Shown: piece by piece, positions 1 to 10,726 of the stretch | Layout: every line of letters starts with the position of its first letter | Position numbering within the stretch: position 1 is the first letter of the stretch | Assembly: GCA_009667805.1 (NCBI GenBank) | Contig: CM019069.1 | Location: forward strand, 97,003,204-97,067,203 | DNA length: 64,000 bases | Direction of reading: 5' to 3' | DNA from: Leptobrachium leishanense | Taxonomy: Eukaryota; Chordata; Amphibia; Anura; Megophryidae | Notes under the pieces: generated by a model | What the model saw: only the letters and a program-made list of their open reading frames with translations | Told to the model about the DNA's origin: nothing | The model's database searches: none | Position numbers and translations under genes: made by a program

Positions 1-436
1 TCCAATCTTATACCCCAAATACACAATTAGGTACATCCCAATCAGCCCACCTCCCGATGACACTCTCCCACCCCACGTGGGTTAATACCTCCCTTAACCT
101 AATACAAAGACATTCCATTACTTTGGCTGTAAATTGGCAAACTTTATGTTAGTTTCAGTGAATCATAATTAGTTGCTTTTCCCATCTCGGGCTGCGCCCC
201 CCTCCCTTGCGCCTACAATCACTTGTTACAGCTAACACCTGGTCTGATCTCTATGCTCCTTTGTCTTTCAGCGGGCCTCAACGACCTTGGTAAATCTACT
301 CCTCTTTCTGCCCTTCCGTCCCAGGAACAGCCTAGACCTTTCTCAGAGCTTTAATTGCTTTTTCTGCTAATCTAAACACATTCCTAAATTTCTACATTCT
401 AGTTTCAGCTACAAACTTGCCTAGTTATTTTCAAGT
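1..436. other. Unassigned DNA at window start
   Basis: No coding region, terminal repeat or recognised transposon signature is visible. The stretch is mixed-composition DNA with C-rich and T-rich runs and ends near the first foldback arm. It may belong to an older element whose other end lies outside the window. Confidence 0.4.
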
Positions 437-526
437 GAACCAATATTCTGAACAAGATGGTCACCTGGCTTATAATGGCGGCCATCTTCCAGTCTATTTC
501 CACTTCACTTTCTCTGAATAACCCTG
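437..526. repeat. Partial element ending in a CCCTG terminus
   Basis: The stretch ends in TCTCTGAATAACCCTG, the reverse complement of the CAGGGTTATTCAGAGA terminus that begins two bases later at 528. It is probably the right end of a related element lying back to back with the next one. No matching left end is visible. Confidence 0.35.
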
Positions 527-527
527 T

Positions 528-1298
528 CAGGGTTATTCAGAGAGCGGTGAAGAGCAGGAGAATGACTGGAGAATGGAAAATTCTAGGTCAAAATAGCCAA
601 ACCAGAAAAATTCTCCCATTTAGGCTAGGGTCAGACTAGCGAATTTTTAACGTGCGTTTAGGCGCACTTAATCACGGCCGCACTAGCAGCAAATGACGGG
701 CAATGACGGCCAATATACGAAGTACGGTCGCACGAAAGTCCGGCTGCGCAACGCAAGTGGAAAATGAACGCATTTTTTCGAGAACGCAGAACCGCTAGTA
801 CGGACGTACAGAGTGCGCTGCGTACACTAGCGGCGTGTGTGCGCGATTTGGAGATGTCAGACCCTGCTCATGTCCGGCCAACATAATGTCCAGACACCCA
901 AAGTTTCCTGGTTTGGATCCGTAAAAAATCACGCACAAAAATGCGCATCGTATGACCGTTTTCGCGCAATCTGTGAAAAAATACGGCAATGCGTTCGGAC
1001 GCACTTTTTGACGGTCGCTGCGAAAAATGCATTAGTCGGACCCTAGCCTTATCTCACTTTCCAAATCGGCTATTTGGTCCAGATTGTTCTCTTTTCCTGC
1101 CATTCTCCTGGTTTTCACCTTTCTCTGAACAACCCCGAGAGAGAGGTGAAAGCCAGGAGAACTGGCAGGAGAAGAGACCAAATAGCCGATTTGGAAAGTG
1201 AGATAAATGGGAGAATTTTTCTGGTTTGGCTATTTTGACCTAGAATTTTCACTTCTCCAGTTATTCTCCTGCTTTTCACCGCTCTCTGAATAACCCTG
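528..1298. repeat. Foldback (long palindromic) transposon, split by a MITE
   Basis: The element begins CAGGGTTATTCAGAGAGCGG and ends with its reverse complement at 1281-1298. Left-arm features (GGAGAATGACTGG, AATAGCCAAACCAGAAAAATT, then CACTTTCCAAATCGGC) recur in reverse order on the right, so without the MITE at 623-1048 it is a near-perfect palindrome of about 340 bp centred near 1135. It has no coding capacity. Half-copies lie at 2369-2463 (inverted) and 2465-2632 (direct). The termini resemble the element at 60691-61609. The superfamily is not established and no convincing TSD was found. Confidence 0.6.
623..1048 (+). mobile_element. Harbinger-like MITE, TSD TTA
   Basis: The terminal inverted repeats are GGCTAGGGTCAGACTA at 623 and its complement (15 of 16 match) ending at 1048. 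They are flanked by TTA at 620-622 and 1049-1051. The unoccupied site can be read in the half-copy of the host foldback at about 2545-2575, where the two flanks are contiguous. A 3-bp TWA-type target duplication and a short non-coding body fit PIF/Harbinger-type MITEs. The interior is rich in CG-containing motifs. A truncated inverted copy lies at 2066-2368. Confidence 0.7.
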
Positions 1299-1356
1299 TG
1301 AATGTTTAATCCCGAAGTGAAAAATAACATTGCTTTAGATTTTTTTCAAACACCAG

Positions 1357-2045
1357 TTAACCACTTGGCTGCTATGGACGCGCTGAGCGCGTCCAGCCAA
1401 GTGGTTCTCCTGTGCTATGGACGCGCTGAGCGCGTCCATGCACAGGAGGCAGCAATCCGGCGGATTCCGGCGGATTGCTGCGCCCCCCCGGTGCGGGCTT
1501 ACATCTTGGATGTCAGCCCAGCACTCCGGGACCCCGGCGGAGCAATTAGATGTCATTGCGGCGGTGCGATGACATCTAATTCAGGCGCCCCCCCACATGT
1601 GTGGAGGAAGCGCCTGAAAGGGAGGGGGGGAGGTACTTCGGACCTCTCTCCCTCCCGATCGCCCGGGGGCAGAGGGTTAATCCAGGCACCGTTTGGAAGG
1701 GCACAGCCTGCCCTTCCAAACGGTGGCTGTGATTAACCCCTGGGGAGCCGGATCACGAATCGACGCTGAAACGCACCGGATCGTGATCCTCTCCTGGAGC
1801 TGGCCGACATCTTGGATGTCGGCCAAGCCTCCAGGAACTCCCCCTGAGGACTGGCATCATCATGCATAGCATGATGACACCAGTCCTGGAGTTAACCCCT
1901 AGCTGCTACCAATGGTGGAGATAGGGGGTTCCAATGAACCCCCCTATCTCCCGATCCGTGGCAGCTAGGGGTTAACTCCAGCTAGGGGTTAATGTTTGAT
2001 GTCGTTGGATTGGCTAGAGCATGGCCTTTTCAAGGATACTAAACA
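1357..2045 (-). mobile_element. Truncated TTAA element made of serial hairpins
   Basis: It starts at a TTAA (1357-1360) followed by CCACTTGGCTGCTATGGACG. The body is a chain of near-perfect short palindromes: GGACGCGCTGAGCGCGTCC twice, a GATGTCAT stem, a stem around CCGTTTGGAAGGGC, a GGCCGACATC stem, a CATCATGC stem and a CTAGCTGC stem. The same hairpins occur in opposite order at 3240-3920, so this is an inverted copy of the 2685-3917 element. The AT-rich half and the other terminus are missing. It appears to have interrupted the MITE copy that resumes at 2066. Confidence 0.6.
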
Positions 2046-2065
2046 TGGAACCCCCTATCTCCACC

Positions 2066-2368
2066 ATTTACAGATCCAAACCAGAACACTTTGGGTGTAT
2101 GGACGTTATGTTGGCCGGACATGAGCAGGGTCTGACGTCTCCAAATCACGCACACACGCCGCTAGTGGACGCAGCGCACTCTGTACGTCTGTACTAGCGG
2201 TTCTGCGTTCTCGAAAAAATGCGTTAATTTTCCACTTGCGTTGCGCAGCCGGACTTTTGTGCGACCGTACTTCGTATATTGGCCGTCATTGCCGTCATTT
2301 GCTGCTAGTGCGGCCGTGATTAAGTGCGCCTAAACGCACGTTAAAAATTCGCTAGTCTGACCCTAGCC
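2066..2368 (-). mobile_element. Truncated inverted copy of the Harbinger-like MITE
   Basis: The reverse complement matches 623 to about 925 of the intact MITE, with shared motifs such as GTTGGCCGGACATGAGCAGG. The intact terminus TAGTCTGACCCTAGCC ends at 2368 and is followed by TAA. The inner part is missing because the hairpin element abuts it. Confidence 0.6.
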
Positions 2369-2632
2369 TAAATGGGAGAATTTTTCTGGTTTGGCTATTT
2401 TGACCTAGAATTTTCCATTCTCCAGTCATTCTCCTGCTCTTCACCGCTCTCTGAATAACCCTGACAGGGTTATTCAGAGAAAGGTGAAACTCAGGAGAAT
2501 GACTGGAGAATGGAAAATTCTAGGTCAAAATAGCCAAACCAGAAAAATTCTCCCATATATCTCACTTTCCAAATCGGCAATTTGGTCTAGATTGTTCTCT
2601 TCTCTTGCCAGTTCTCCTGCTTTTCACCGCCA
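2369..2632. repeat. Two half-copies of the foldback element, tail to tail
   Basis: Positions 2369-2463 carry the terminal arm in inverse orientation, ending ATAACCCTG. Positions 2465-2632 carry the other arm starting CAGGGTTATTCAGAGAAAGG. The second half-copy retains the uninterrupted site (CTCCCATATATCTCAC near 2550) into which the MITE at 623-1048 inserted in the related copy. Confidence 0.55.
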
Positions 2633-2684
2633 AAAAATCAGTAAACTTTTTCTGCGTGTCCGAAAATGTCTCCTCTTTTCTTAA

Positions 2685-3917
2685 CCCTTTCGCTGCTGAG
2701 GCTTTTCCCGCCTCTGTGCTGAGGTCATTTTTACCGGTTTTGCTTATCATGTTTAAACGTGTTTTTAAGGCTTATTTTAGTATATGACCCAAAACATATT
2801 ATATATCGTTCTTTCCGTCAGACTCGGCAGATTAATAATATGTCATTATTATATGTATACGTCATGACCTGTCTGTATATTATAACAAAAAATGCAATAA
2901 AATATGAATTTTCAATAATTTACAATGTGTAAAGTGTTTTTTTTTCACATTTTAACATGCGAGCAATTGCGGTTATATTTTGTATGGGGTGCGCTTGTTA
3001 AAAAAATTAGAGATGGGGTCTCGTTACATTTTTTTTGGGGAAAATTACACGATTTTTAACAAACGCACCGCATACAAAAATCGTTAGTGCAGCATCATTG
3101 TTCACATTATAATTGAAATGGGAACAATATTGCTGCATTAACAAACCAAAAAAAAGAAAAAAAACCTTTTTTTTTTTTTTATAATTTTTTAAAATATGTT
3201 TTTATTTTTATTTTTAATTTTCTTTTTTTTTACAAACTTTTTTCATACTCATGTTTGGTATTGTTGGAACGGCCATGCTCTGGCCGATCCAACAATACCA
3301 AACATTAACCCCTAACTGCCACGGTTCGGGAGATAGAGGGTTCATTGGAACCCCCTATCTCCACCATTGGTGGCAGTTAGGGGTTAACTCCAGGACTGGC
3401 GTCATCGTGCTATGCACGATGACGCCAGTCCTCAGGGGGCATTCCCAGAAGCTTGGCCGACATCCAAGATGTCGGCCAGCTCCGGGAAAGGATCACGAAC
3501 CGGCGCTTTTCAGCGCCGATTCGTGATCCGGCCCCCATGGGGTTCATGCCAGGTACCATTTGGAAGGGCAGGCTGTGCCCTTCCAAACGGTGCCTGGGTT
3601 AACCCCCGCAACGCCGCCGATCGGGAGGGAGAGAGGTCCGAAGGACCTCCCCCCCTCCCTTTCAGGCGCCTCCTCCGCACATGCGGGGAGGCGCCTGAAT
3701 TAGGTGTCATCGCGCCCCCGCGATGACACCTATTTACTCCGGCGGCGGTTCCGGATGCTGGGCTGACATCGAGGATGTCAGCCCGCACCGGGGGGGCCAG
3801 CGATCGGCCGAACGCGGCCGAACGCTGACCCCAAAGAGAGGACGCGCTCAGCGCGTCCACCGCATGGAACGTGACATGCGGTTGGACGCGCTGAGCGCGT
3901 CCTTAGCAGTGAAGGGG
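2685..3917 (+). mobile_element. TTAA-flanked element with serial hairpins (piggyBac-like, non-autonomous)
   Basis: TTAA lies at 2681-2684 and 3918-3921. The ends are CCCTTTCGCTGCTGAGG and the complement of CCCCTTCACTGCTAAGG, an imperfect 17-bp inverted repeat. The left half (2700-3240) is AT-rich with poly(T) runs. The right half (3245-3915) is a consecutive array of perfect or near-perfect stem-loops, each with a different stem. No transposase is visible. TTAA targets are used by piggyBac and by Kolobok; the CCC(T/C)TT ends favour piggyBac. Homologous elements lie at 1357-2045, 50814-51056 and 56291-57424. Confidence 0.6.
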
Positions 3918-3921
3918 TTAA

Positions 3922-4470
3922 AGACTGCCGCCCCAAGCAGTTGTTTATGGATAGATCAAAGGAAAAGCATTTACCGTCATTTGAAATGTCATTTTTTGGT
4001 TTTTACATATTTCTATACATCCTAGAAATCCGCCACTTCACGGGCAGGTTATGGGGACCTCCTAGGCACGATATTTGAAGGAATTTTTCGTTTTTATTTT
4101 TAACCCTTATTTCATGGAAAACTCACTGTCCCTTTAAAAATGATTTTTTTTTTTACTTTTTGTCCTTGTTTCCTGTCCCCCAGGGCACTACCCGGACCCC
4201 CATACACCTTTTATGGCAAATATGTAGCATATATGCCCTCTTGGAGGGTACTCTAAAAAAACGAATTTTCAGCCCCATTGACTTGCATGGGGGTTCGGGT
4301 TCGGGTTCGGACCCGAACAAATGGGAAGTTCGGGTTCGGGCCCAAACCGAACCCCCTGGGGTGTTCGGCTCATCCCTACCTGGCACCAAAAGCACAATAT
4401 CTGGGTGCACTGACGCCCATTACCAGATTCATATCTTTTTAATATAGGACCACATGGTCCACCCCTGCAT
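3922..4470. other. Unassigned repeat-like DNA with TTCGGG tract
   Basis: No gene is visible. A short tract at about 4290-4355 repeats GGGTTCGGGTTCGG and contains its own complement (GGACCCGAAC), giving a small dyad. TTTAACCC and poly(T) stretches flank it. It is probably part of a dispersed element that I cannot name. Confidence 0.3.
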
Positions 4471-4620
4471 TCTTCCACAATACTACAGAGGGGTTACTGT
4501 ATGAATGCACTTGCTGGCCTGGCACCAAAAGCATCTTGTATTCTGTATACCTGTCTTGATATCTTGTATTATCCATTTTTACTATTTACAATAAAACTTT
4601 GAATTACAAGAAAAAAAAAA
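4471..4620 (+). mobile_element. 3' end of a poly(A) retroposon, possibly L1
   Basis: The segment ends with CAATAAAACTTTG and then a short A-rich tail (4610-4620). A polyadenylation signal close to poly(A) is typical of L1 or SINE 3' ends. Nothing coding remains and the family is not identified. Confidence 0.3.
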
Positions 4621-4651
4621 TGTAGGTTCACTAAAATCTGAGTCAGGGGTA

Positions 4652-6240
4652 TTGTTAACTGAAGATCAAGATAAGGCAGAAATTTTGTATGATTATTTTT
4701 CTCTAGTATTTATCAAAGAGAAACCTATAACAGGAGACATGCAAATCATTGCTAAAAACTTACTAATAAAAAGTGACTGGCTGACTCAGGACAAGGTTTT
4801 GCAGCAATTAAACAATGTGAATGTGAATAAAGCCCCAGGACCAGATGGAATTCACCCGTGAGTACTGAGGGAGCTATGTGTTGAAATAAGTAAACCTCTG
4901 TTCTTAATCTTTCAAGATTCTTTTCTTTCAGGAATCGTACCAGAGGATTGGAGAAAAGCTGACGCGGTCCCTATATTTAAGAAAGGTTTAAAAATTGTGC
5001 CTGGGAATTATAGACCTGTGAGCTTAACATCTGTGGCTGGGAAAGTATTTGAGGGGTTACTAAGGGATAATATTCAGGAATTTATTGGGAGGTATAATGT
5101 AATTGGCAGAAATCAGCATGGTCATGTCAGACTAACCTAATTACGTTCTATGAGGAAGTAAGTAGAAGTATAGATCAGGGGGTCGCAGTGGATGTGATTT
5201 ACTTGGATTTTGCCAAAGCATTTGACACAGTTCCACGCAAAAGGTTACTATTTAAATTAAGAAAAATTTGTCTAGATGAAAATACTTGTTCTTGGATAGA
5301 AAACTGGATAAAAGATAGGGTACAGAGAGTGGTCATAAATGGTACATTTTCAAGATGGACATCAGTGGTAAGTGGTGACCCTCAGGGATCTGTTAGAGGA
5401 CCAATTCTATTTCATTTATTTATAAATGACTTGAGATAGGCATTGAAAGTCATGTAACAGTGTTTGCAGATGACACAAAACTAGGAAAATGAATACACTG
5501 TGAACAGGATGTTACTTAGCTGCAGAGGGATTTAGATAGATTGGGGGACTGGGCACTTAAATGGCAGATGAAATTTAATGTAGATAAATGCAAAGTTATG
5601 CACTGTGGAGTGAAGAACACACAAGCAACTTATACCCTAAATGGTACGGGGTTAGGGAAATCCAAGCAGGAGAAGGAATTGGGAATAATCATAGACTTCA
5701 AACTAAGTAACACTGTGCAATATCAAACAGCAGCCGCCAGGGCCAGCAAGGTATTGGCATGCGTTAAAAGGGGAGTTCACTCTCGGGATAAAAACATAAT
5801 TTTGCCTCTGTAAAATCTATGGTAAGACCGCACCTTGAATATGCCGTGCAATTTTGGGCACCTGTCTTAAGAAAGGATATTATAGTGCTTGAAAAAGTGC
5901 AGAGACAGTCAACTAAACTAATAAGGGGAATGGATGGTTTAAGTTATGAGGAAAGACTAACAAGCTTAAACCTGTTTCGTTTAGAGAAACGGCACCTTAG
6001 AGGGGATCTGATAACCTTATATAAATATATAAGGGCCATTATAAACCATTGTCTGGAAACCTATTCATTATCAGGACTATACACAGGACATGAGGACACC
6101 CATTTAGATTGGAGGGAAGGAAATTCAGCCTAAAGCATAGGAAGGGTTATTTTACAGTGAGAACAATAAAGCTGTAGAATTCTCTGCCTCTTGATGTGGT
6201 TGGGTCAGAGACTGTACAGACTTTTAAAAAACGACTCGAT
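4652..6240 (+). pseudogene. CR1-A ORF2 reverse transcriptase remnant
   Basis: In order, the remnant shows the pre-RT region ending NKAPGPDGIHP (to 4861), the palm block with IYLDFAKAFDTVP (about 5195), GDPQGS (about 5375), a fragment of the F-A-DD block near 5465, and the C-terminal thumb region with [15 protein letters not shown] (5819) and TFKKRLDDFL (about 6220). These blocks are diagnostic of CR1 clade reverse transcriptases. Stops and frameshifts separate them (for example after 4861, 5439 and 5813), so the gene is dead. No endonuclease domain remains. Confidence 0.85.
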
Positions 6241-6270
6241 GACTTCCTGCAGATACAGAATATTAAGGGG

Positions 6271-6794
6271 TATTTATTATTATTATTCTTTATTTATAAA
6301 CCGCCAGCATATTCCGCAGCGCTGTACAATAGGCACAGTATAGACATGGTTACAATACATTGAACAACATTTGACAAACAGTAGAGGAGGAGATGAGGGC
6401 CCTATTCCCGTAGGAACTCACAATCTAGAAGGGTTGGGGTTGGAAACAGGAGGAGCGGACTGCAAGGTGAGAGTGATTGATGGTTGCGTCAGTGAGTTGG
6501 GTGGTACTCTTCTCTAAATAGGAACGTTTTAAGGGAGCATTTGAAGGAAGAGAAATTAGAGGAAAGTCTGGCCGTACGAGGGATAGCGTTCCAGAGAATG
6601 GGGGCTGCGCGTGAGAAGTCCTGCAGTCTATCATGGGAAGAGGTGATGCAGGGAGACGCTAGGCGCAGGTCACTATTTGACCTTAGGGAGCGGGCTGGGG
6701 TGTATTTGATGATTAGTGAGGACAGGTAGTGGGGAGCAGAGTTAGTGAGGGTTTTGTAGGTCAGGGTAAGGATTTTAAATTTAATTCTGCAGTG
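6271..6794 (-). mobile_element. L2-type LINE 3' end inserted in CR1-A
   Basis: The plus strand begins with a TTATTATTATTATTC run, the complement of an (AAT)n tail. On the minus strand, decayed coding sequence (about 6790 down to 6480) reads KILTLTYKTL, ARSLRSN and RAAPILWNAIP, then SSFKCSLKTFLF, the hallmark end of L2/CR1-type ORF2. It is followed by a 3' UTR with TTGTACAGCGCTGCGGAATA and the tail. A related 3' end lies at 53615-53765. Confidence 0.7.
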
Positions 6795-7012
6795 GTATAA
6801 TATTTAATATATGGGTAAGCTTCTTGATCCAAGGAGAAATCTGACTGCCATTCTGGGGTCAAGAAGGAATTTGTTCCCAGTGCGTTGCATTTTGGCGAGC
6901 GCTTCAGACTGGGTTTTTTTGCCTTCTTTTGGATCAACAGCAGTAGGTGATGTGTGAGAGGCTGAACCCGATGGACGCATGTCTTTTTTAAGCCTATGTA
7001 ACTAAAAAAAAA

Positions 7013-7184
7013 AATGAGGCCACATATTGATGGGCTAGAGCTAAACTGGGTGGGAGACAGCTATAAAAAGGGGACACTAGAGATGGAGGGGGAGGATAGA
7101 GAGAGAAGAAGGAAAAAGGGGAGAAATGCCAGATACCATCAGAGCTACCCCACGACTCCACTAAGACCCGACCAAACCCGTATC
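7013..7184. other. Purine-rich unassigned DNA
   Basis: A GGA/GAA-rich tract (7070-7125) follows the LINE poly(A). Nothing coding was recognised. Confidence 0.3.
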
Positions 7185-7354
7185 CTCGGGTTTGGGTCGA
7201 AATCCCTACAACTAGGTTCCCTAATGCCAGAATCCAGACGGCCAACTTCCCTGCACTGACAACTCCCTGACGGCCAACTTCCCTACACAGCCAACTTCCC
7301 TACACAGACAACTCCCTGACAGCCAACTTCCAGACATCCAAAATCCCAGCGGCT
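7185..7354. repeat. Left inverted arm of a repeat element
   Basis: AAATCCCTACA, GGTTCCCTAATGCC and repeated GGCCAACTTCC motifs recur in reverse complement at 14597-14745 beyond the gypsy insertion. The two arms therefore belong to one foldback-type element of roughly 1 kb interrupted by the LTR retrotransposon. The arms themselves contain a short tandem repeat around GACGGCCAACTTCCCTACA. Confidence 0.6.
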
Positions 7355-7953
7355 ATCCCTACTCCCTAACCCCCTAAACCTTGCCCTAACCCTAACCCCC
7401 TAAATTTAGCACTAACCCTAGCCCCCTAAACCTAGCCCTAACCCTAACCACCCTAAATCTAGCACTAATCCCCTAAATCTAGCCCTATCCCTAACCCCCT
7501 AAACCTAGCCCTAACCCTAACCCCCTAAACCTAGCCCTAACCCAAACCCCACCAAACCTATCCCTAACCCCCCTAAATCTAGCCCTAACCCCTAAATCTA
7601 GCCCTAACCCTAACCTCCTAAACCTAGCCCTAACCCTTAAACCTAGCCCTAACCCCTAAACCTAGCCCTAACCCAAACCCCACCAAACCTATCCCTAACC
7701 CCCTAGACCTAGCCCTAACCCCCCTAAATCTAGCCCTGACACTAACCCCCTAAACCTAGCCCTAACCCTAACCCCTCTAAATCTAGCCCTAACCCCCTAA
7801 ACCTAGCCCTAACCTTAACCCCCTAAACCTAGCCCTAACCCTAACCCCCTATATCTAGCCATAACCCTAACCCCCTAAACTTAGCCCTAACCCTAACCCC
7901 CCTAAACCTAGCCCTAACCCCCTTAAACCTAGGGTTAGGGTGTTAGTATTAGG
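7355..7953. repeat. Degenerate telomere-like minisatellite
   Basis: About 600 bp of CCCTAACCCTAAC mixed with CCCTAAACCTAGCC units of variable length. Near 7928 the strand flips to TTAGGG-like units (AGGGTTAGGG) just before the gypsy LTR. The units derive from or resemble the vertebrate telomere hexamer but are too irregular for a functional telomere. It sits inside the inverted-repeat element rather than at a chromosome end. Confidence 0.75.
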
Positions 7954-7958
7954 GTTAG

Positions 7959-8539
7959 TGTCACGGTTCCCGGATCCCACCACGCAGTCCTTAAAGCCCA
8001 ACACTCCACAGAGCCCAAAAGCTACCAACAGGGTAGCCGTAGAAGAATCCCTAACTGTCTGGTCCTTAGAATTGGCCAGGTATACTAGCTAGACAGAAAG
8101 GGTTAATCAAAGACAATGTCGCAATACAAAACCAGGTCAGCAACACGGGGTAGTCAGGCGAGCCAGATTCAGGAATACAGAGTATAGAATAGTCAAATGG
8201 AATAGCCGGGTCGATATCAGTGCAGAAGCGTAGTACAAGAAAATAGTCTAGGGCAACGGAAGGCAGAATAGTCAGAAAACAAGCAGAGGTCAATAACAGG
8301 TTAAATCACGAGAGAATTCAGGTACAAGGAGCTCAGGTATGGATAACCACGATCTGGCACTGCTTAGAAGGAACTGTTGGTTTTTAAAAGACCTTCACCA
8401 GACCGCACCCCCTCTCAAGCCACACCTCATGCAGCCACCTCCCTGCCTGTTTCAATTTAAACCGGGTGTTGGTGAGCGAGCAGCATCAGACATACTGCCC
8501 TAAAGCACACCGGAAAGGCTGGAAGCCCCCAACGTTACA
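7959..8539 (-). repeat. 3' LTR of the gypsy element
   Basis: 581 bp. On the minus strand it starts TGTAACGTTGG and ends CCGTGACA. It differs from the 5' LTR by scattered substitutions and small indels. Confidence 0.92.
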
Positions 8540-8556
8540 GTACCCCCCTCTCCACG
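8540..8556 (-). promoter_or_regulatory. Polypurine tract of the gypsy element
   Basis: The minus-strand sequence GGAGAGGGGGGTAC lies directly upstream of the 3' LTR. This is the expected position and composition for the plus-strand priming site in reverse transcription. Confidence 0.75.
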
Positions 8557-8569
8557 GGAGGCCACCGGA

Positions 8570-8812
8570 GGACCAACAGGACAAGTGTCAGGACGACCAC
8601 CGGGGAGAGTGGCAGGACGACCACCAGGGCGATCGGGGTGCGAGGCATGGAACACCCTGACCAACCTAGAGGCAGACATGTTGGAAGCCGGAATCCAGGA
8701 CCGGTCCTCCGGACCATAACCCACCCAATCGACCAGGTACCCCTGAACAGCCTAGAATCCAGAACTTTCCTAACCTCATACTCTGTTTCTCCATCAACCT
8801 GAACAGGTGGAG
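8570..8812 (-). pseudogene. Gypsy chromodomain, frameshifted
   Basis: Minus-strand frames give [16 protein letters not shown] followed, in another frame, by [14 protein letters not shown] and [15 protein letters not shown]. Together these are the conserved blocks of the chromodomain that ends integrase in vertebrate chromoviruses and directs integration to marked chromatin. A frame change near 8750 splits the domain, and a stop at about 8831 separates it from integrase. Confidence 0.75.
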
Positions 8813-8830
8813 GAGGAGGAACGACCCGCG

Positions 8831-10248
8831 TTACCTGTTACACAACAAAGGCTTCAGGAGGGAGGTGTGGAAGACGTTGTGCAAGCGAAGATGTCTAGGA
8901 AAGGCAAGAGCATAAGCCACAGGGTTAACGCAGCGAATGATCTTGTATGGACCGATAAACTGAGGTGCGATTTTCATAGAAGGCACCCGCAGCTTCACAT
9001 TCCTAGTGGACGACCAAACTCTATCCCCCACGTTGTAGGAAGGAGCTTGTAACCTATGCCTGTCAGCCTTGCGTTTCTGGATAGCAACATTGCGCTCCAT
9101 GTTTTCGCGAATCTGTCTCCAAATATCCTGTAGTTGTGTGAGATGTTCATCGAGAGCCGGGATGGCCTGTTCAGCAAACTGAAGCGGTAGAGCCGGAGTG
9201 AAAAAACCATAGATAGCAGAAAAAGGAGAGTGGCCAGTGGTCTCGTTAATGGCGTTATTACGTGCATACTCAGCCCAGGGCAACCACTCCGACCAATTGT
9301 CTTGTTGTTGTGTGGTAAAGCAACGTATGTACTGCTCGAGACCCTGATTTGCCCTCTCTGCTGCCCCATTGGTTTGTGGATGATATGCTGAAGAGAAGGC
9401 CAATCGCACCCCCAGTTCTTTGGCTGTAGGAAGCTTAGGTAAAGGAATAAAATGAGCCATTTTGGAGAAGCAGTCTACAACTGTCAGAACCACAGTATGA
9501 CCCTTGGACTTCGGCAAGTCCACAATAAAATCCATGGATAGATGAGACCAAGGCCTATTAGGAATGGGTAAAGGCTGCAATAGACCAACAGGCAAGGTTT
9601 TACTGGTTTTGCTTCTGGCACAGACTTGACAAGCCAAAACAAACAGACGTACGTCCTGTCGCATGGTGGGCCACCAGAACTGTCTGGAGATACTGTTAAG
9701 AGTCTTAGTAATACCAGGATGACCTGCTAGTTTTGAATCATGAAACATTATGAGTAATTCTTGTCTTTCCTCTTCAGGCACAAACAACATATCTGGAGGC
9801 TTGTTAGGTGGAGCCCCCATTTGAGCTGCTTGGAGGCGTTCCAGAAAAGGCGAGGAAACAGACAACACCTTGGAAGCCACAACACGTTCAGGAGGAACTA
9901 TAGGATTGTGATCTTGTGTATTTGATTCATACGGGTCATATTGACGAGATAAGGCATCAGCCTTTACATTGCAGTCACCTGGACTGTAAGTCAACACAAA
10001 ATTAAACCTAGACAGTAGTAATGACCACCTGGCCTGTCTCGAGTTCAGGCGTTTAGCATCCCGATGTACCTAAGGTTCTTATGATCAGTGATTATCAACA
10101 AAGGGTCAAGAGTACCTTCCAACAAATGTCTCCACTCTGACAGGGCTGACACAATAGCAAGCAATTCTCTGTTACCGATATAATTGCGTTCTGCTGGTGA
10201 TAATTTTCTTGAAAAGAACCCACAAGGATGTAGAGGCTTCCCTGGAGA
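8831..10248 (-). pseudogene. Gypsy RNase H C-terminus and integrase
   Basis: From 10248 downward, decayed RNase H motifs ([19 protein letters not shown]) are followed by DALSR and an open 388-codon integrase stretch (9997-8831). Integrase shows the HHCC zinc module (HDSKLAGHPG ... CQVCARSK), the first catalytic Asp in LSMDFIVDLPK, and the glutamate region YHPQTNGAAERANQ. Between FIPLPKLPTAKE and LAFSSAYHPQ about 35 residues that normally hold the second catalytic Asp are missing, an in-frame deletion, so the protein would be inactive although the frame is long. Confidence 0.9.
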
Positions 10249-10726
10249 CTCTCTTTGAGATAGAGAAAAAATGTGGCGGGACAGGCGCTTCCTTCACAAT
10301 GACAGGGATGTCCTCACTTAAATGACAGTTCTCCCCTCTGTTGGATGAGTGTAAACCTCAAACAGAACAGAAAACAAAAATAATGGTGCAGTATGTCAAG
10401 GCAGTATACTATTAAAATAAAGATAAGAGGATTGCACTCACATGGTGTGGTGTCTTAGTATCAGACACCAGATGTTTATAGCGGCTGGCAGAATTATGGA
10501 AGGAACGCCAGACTTCCCTTGGTGGTGCTCCAACGTCTGTGGTGGTCCTCCAATCTTTGGGTACTCCAAGAGCCTTGATGTTGTTTCAGTATCCGTTCCC
10601 CTGATCCTCAGCAGCGGTGTAGATCACAATCATGTGGGGTACAGCAGCCAGGAAACAGGAAGAATAGGGACAGCAAGCAAGGTATAATGGGATTTATTGG
10701 TATAAAATAATTAAAATAATCTTGGT

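Larger units (their letters stand above)
4621..7012 (+). mobile_element. CR1-type LINE, family A, 5'-truncated copy 1
   Basis: This is a 5'-truncated non-LTR retrotransposon containing the reverse transcriptase part of ORF2 and the 3' UTR. The 3' end reads GCATGTCTTTTTTAAGCC then TATGTAACT and an A-run, matching the complement of the end of the second copy at 36050. An L2-type fragment (6271-6794) is inserted in the 3' region, as shown by comparison with the uninterrupted site near 36270. Confidence 0.85.

Noticed and set aside
3250..3920. Serial hairpins as a tRNA or structural RNA gene cluster, or terminators
   Set aside because: The stems do not form cloverleaf patterns, lack A and B boxes, and the array lies within TTAA ends of a transposon.
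7355..7953. True telomere or subtelomeric end
   Set aside because: The units are irregular, the orientation flips, and transposons lie on both sides.
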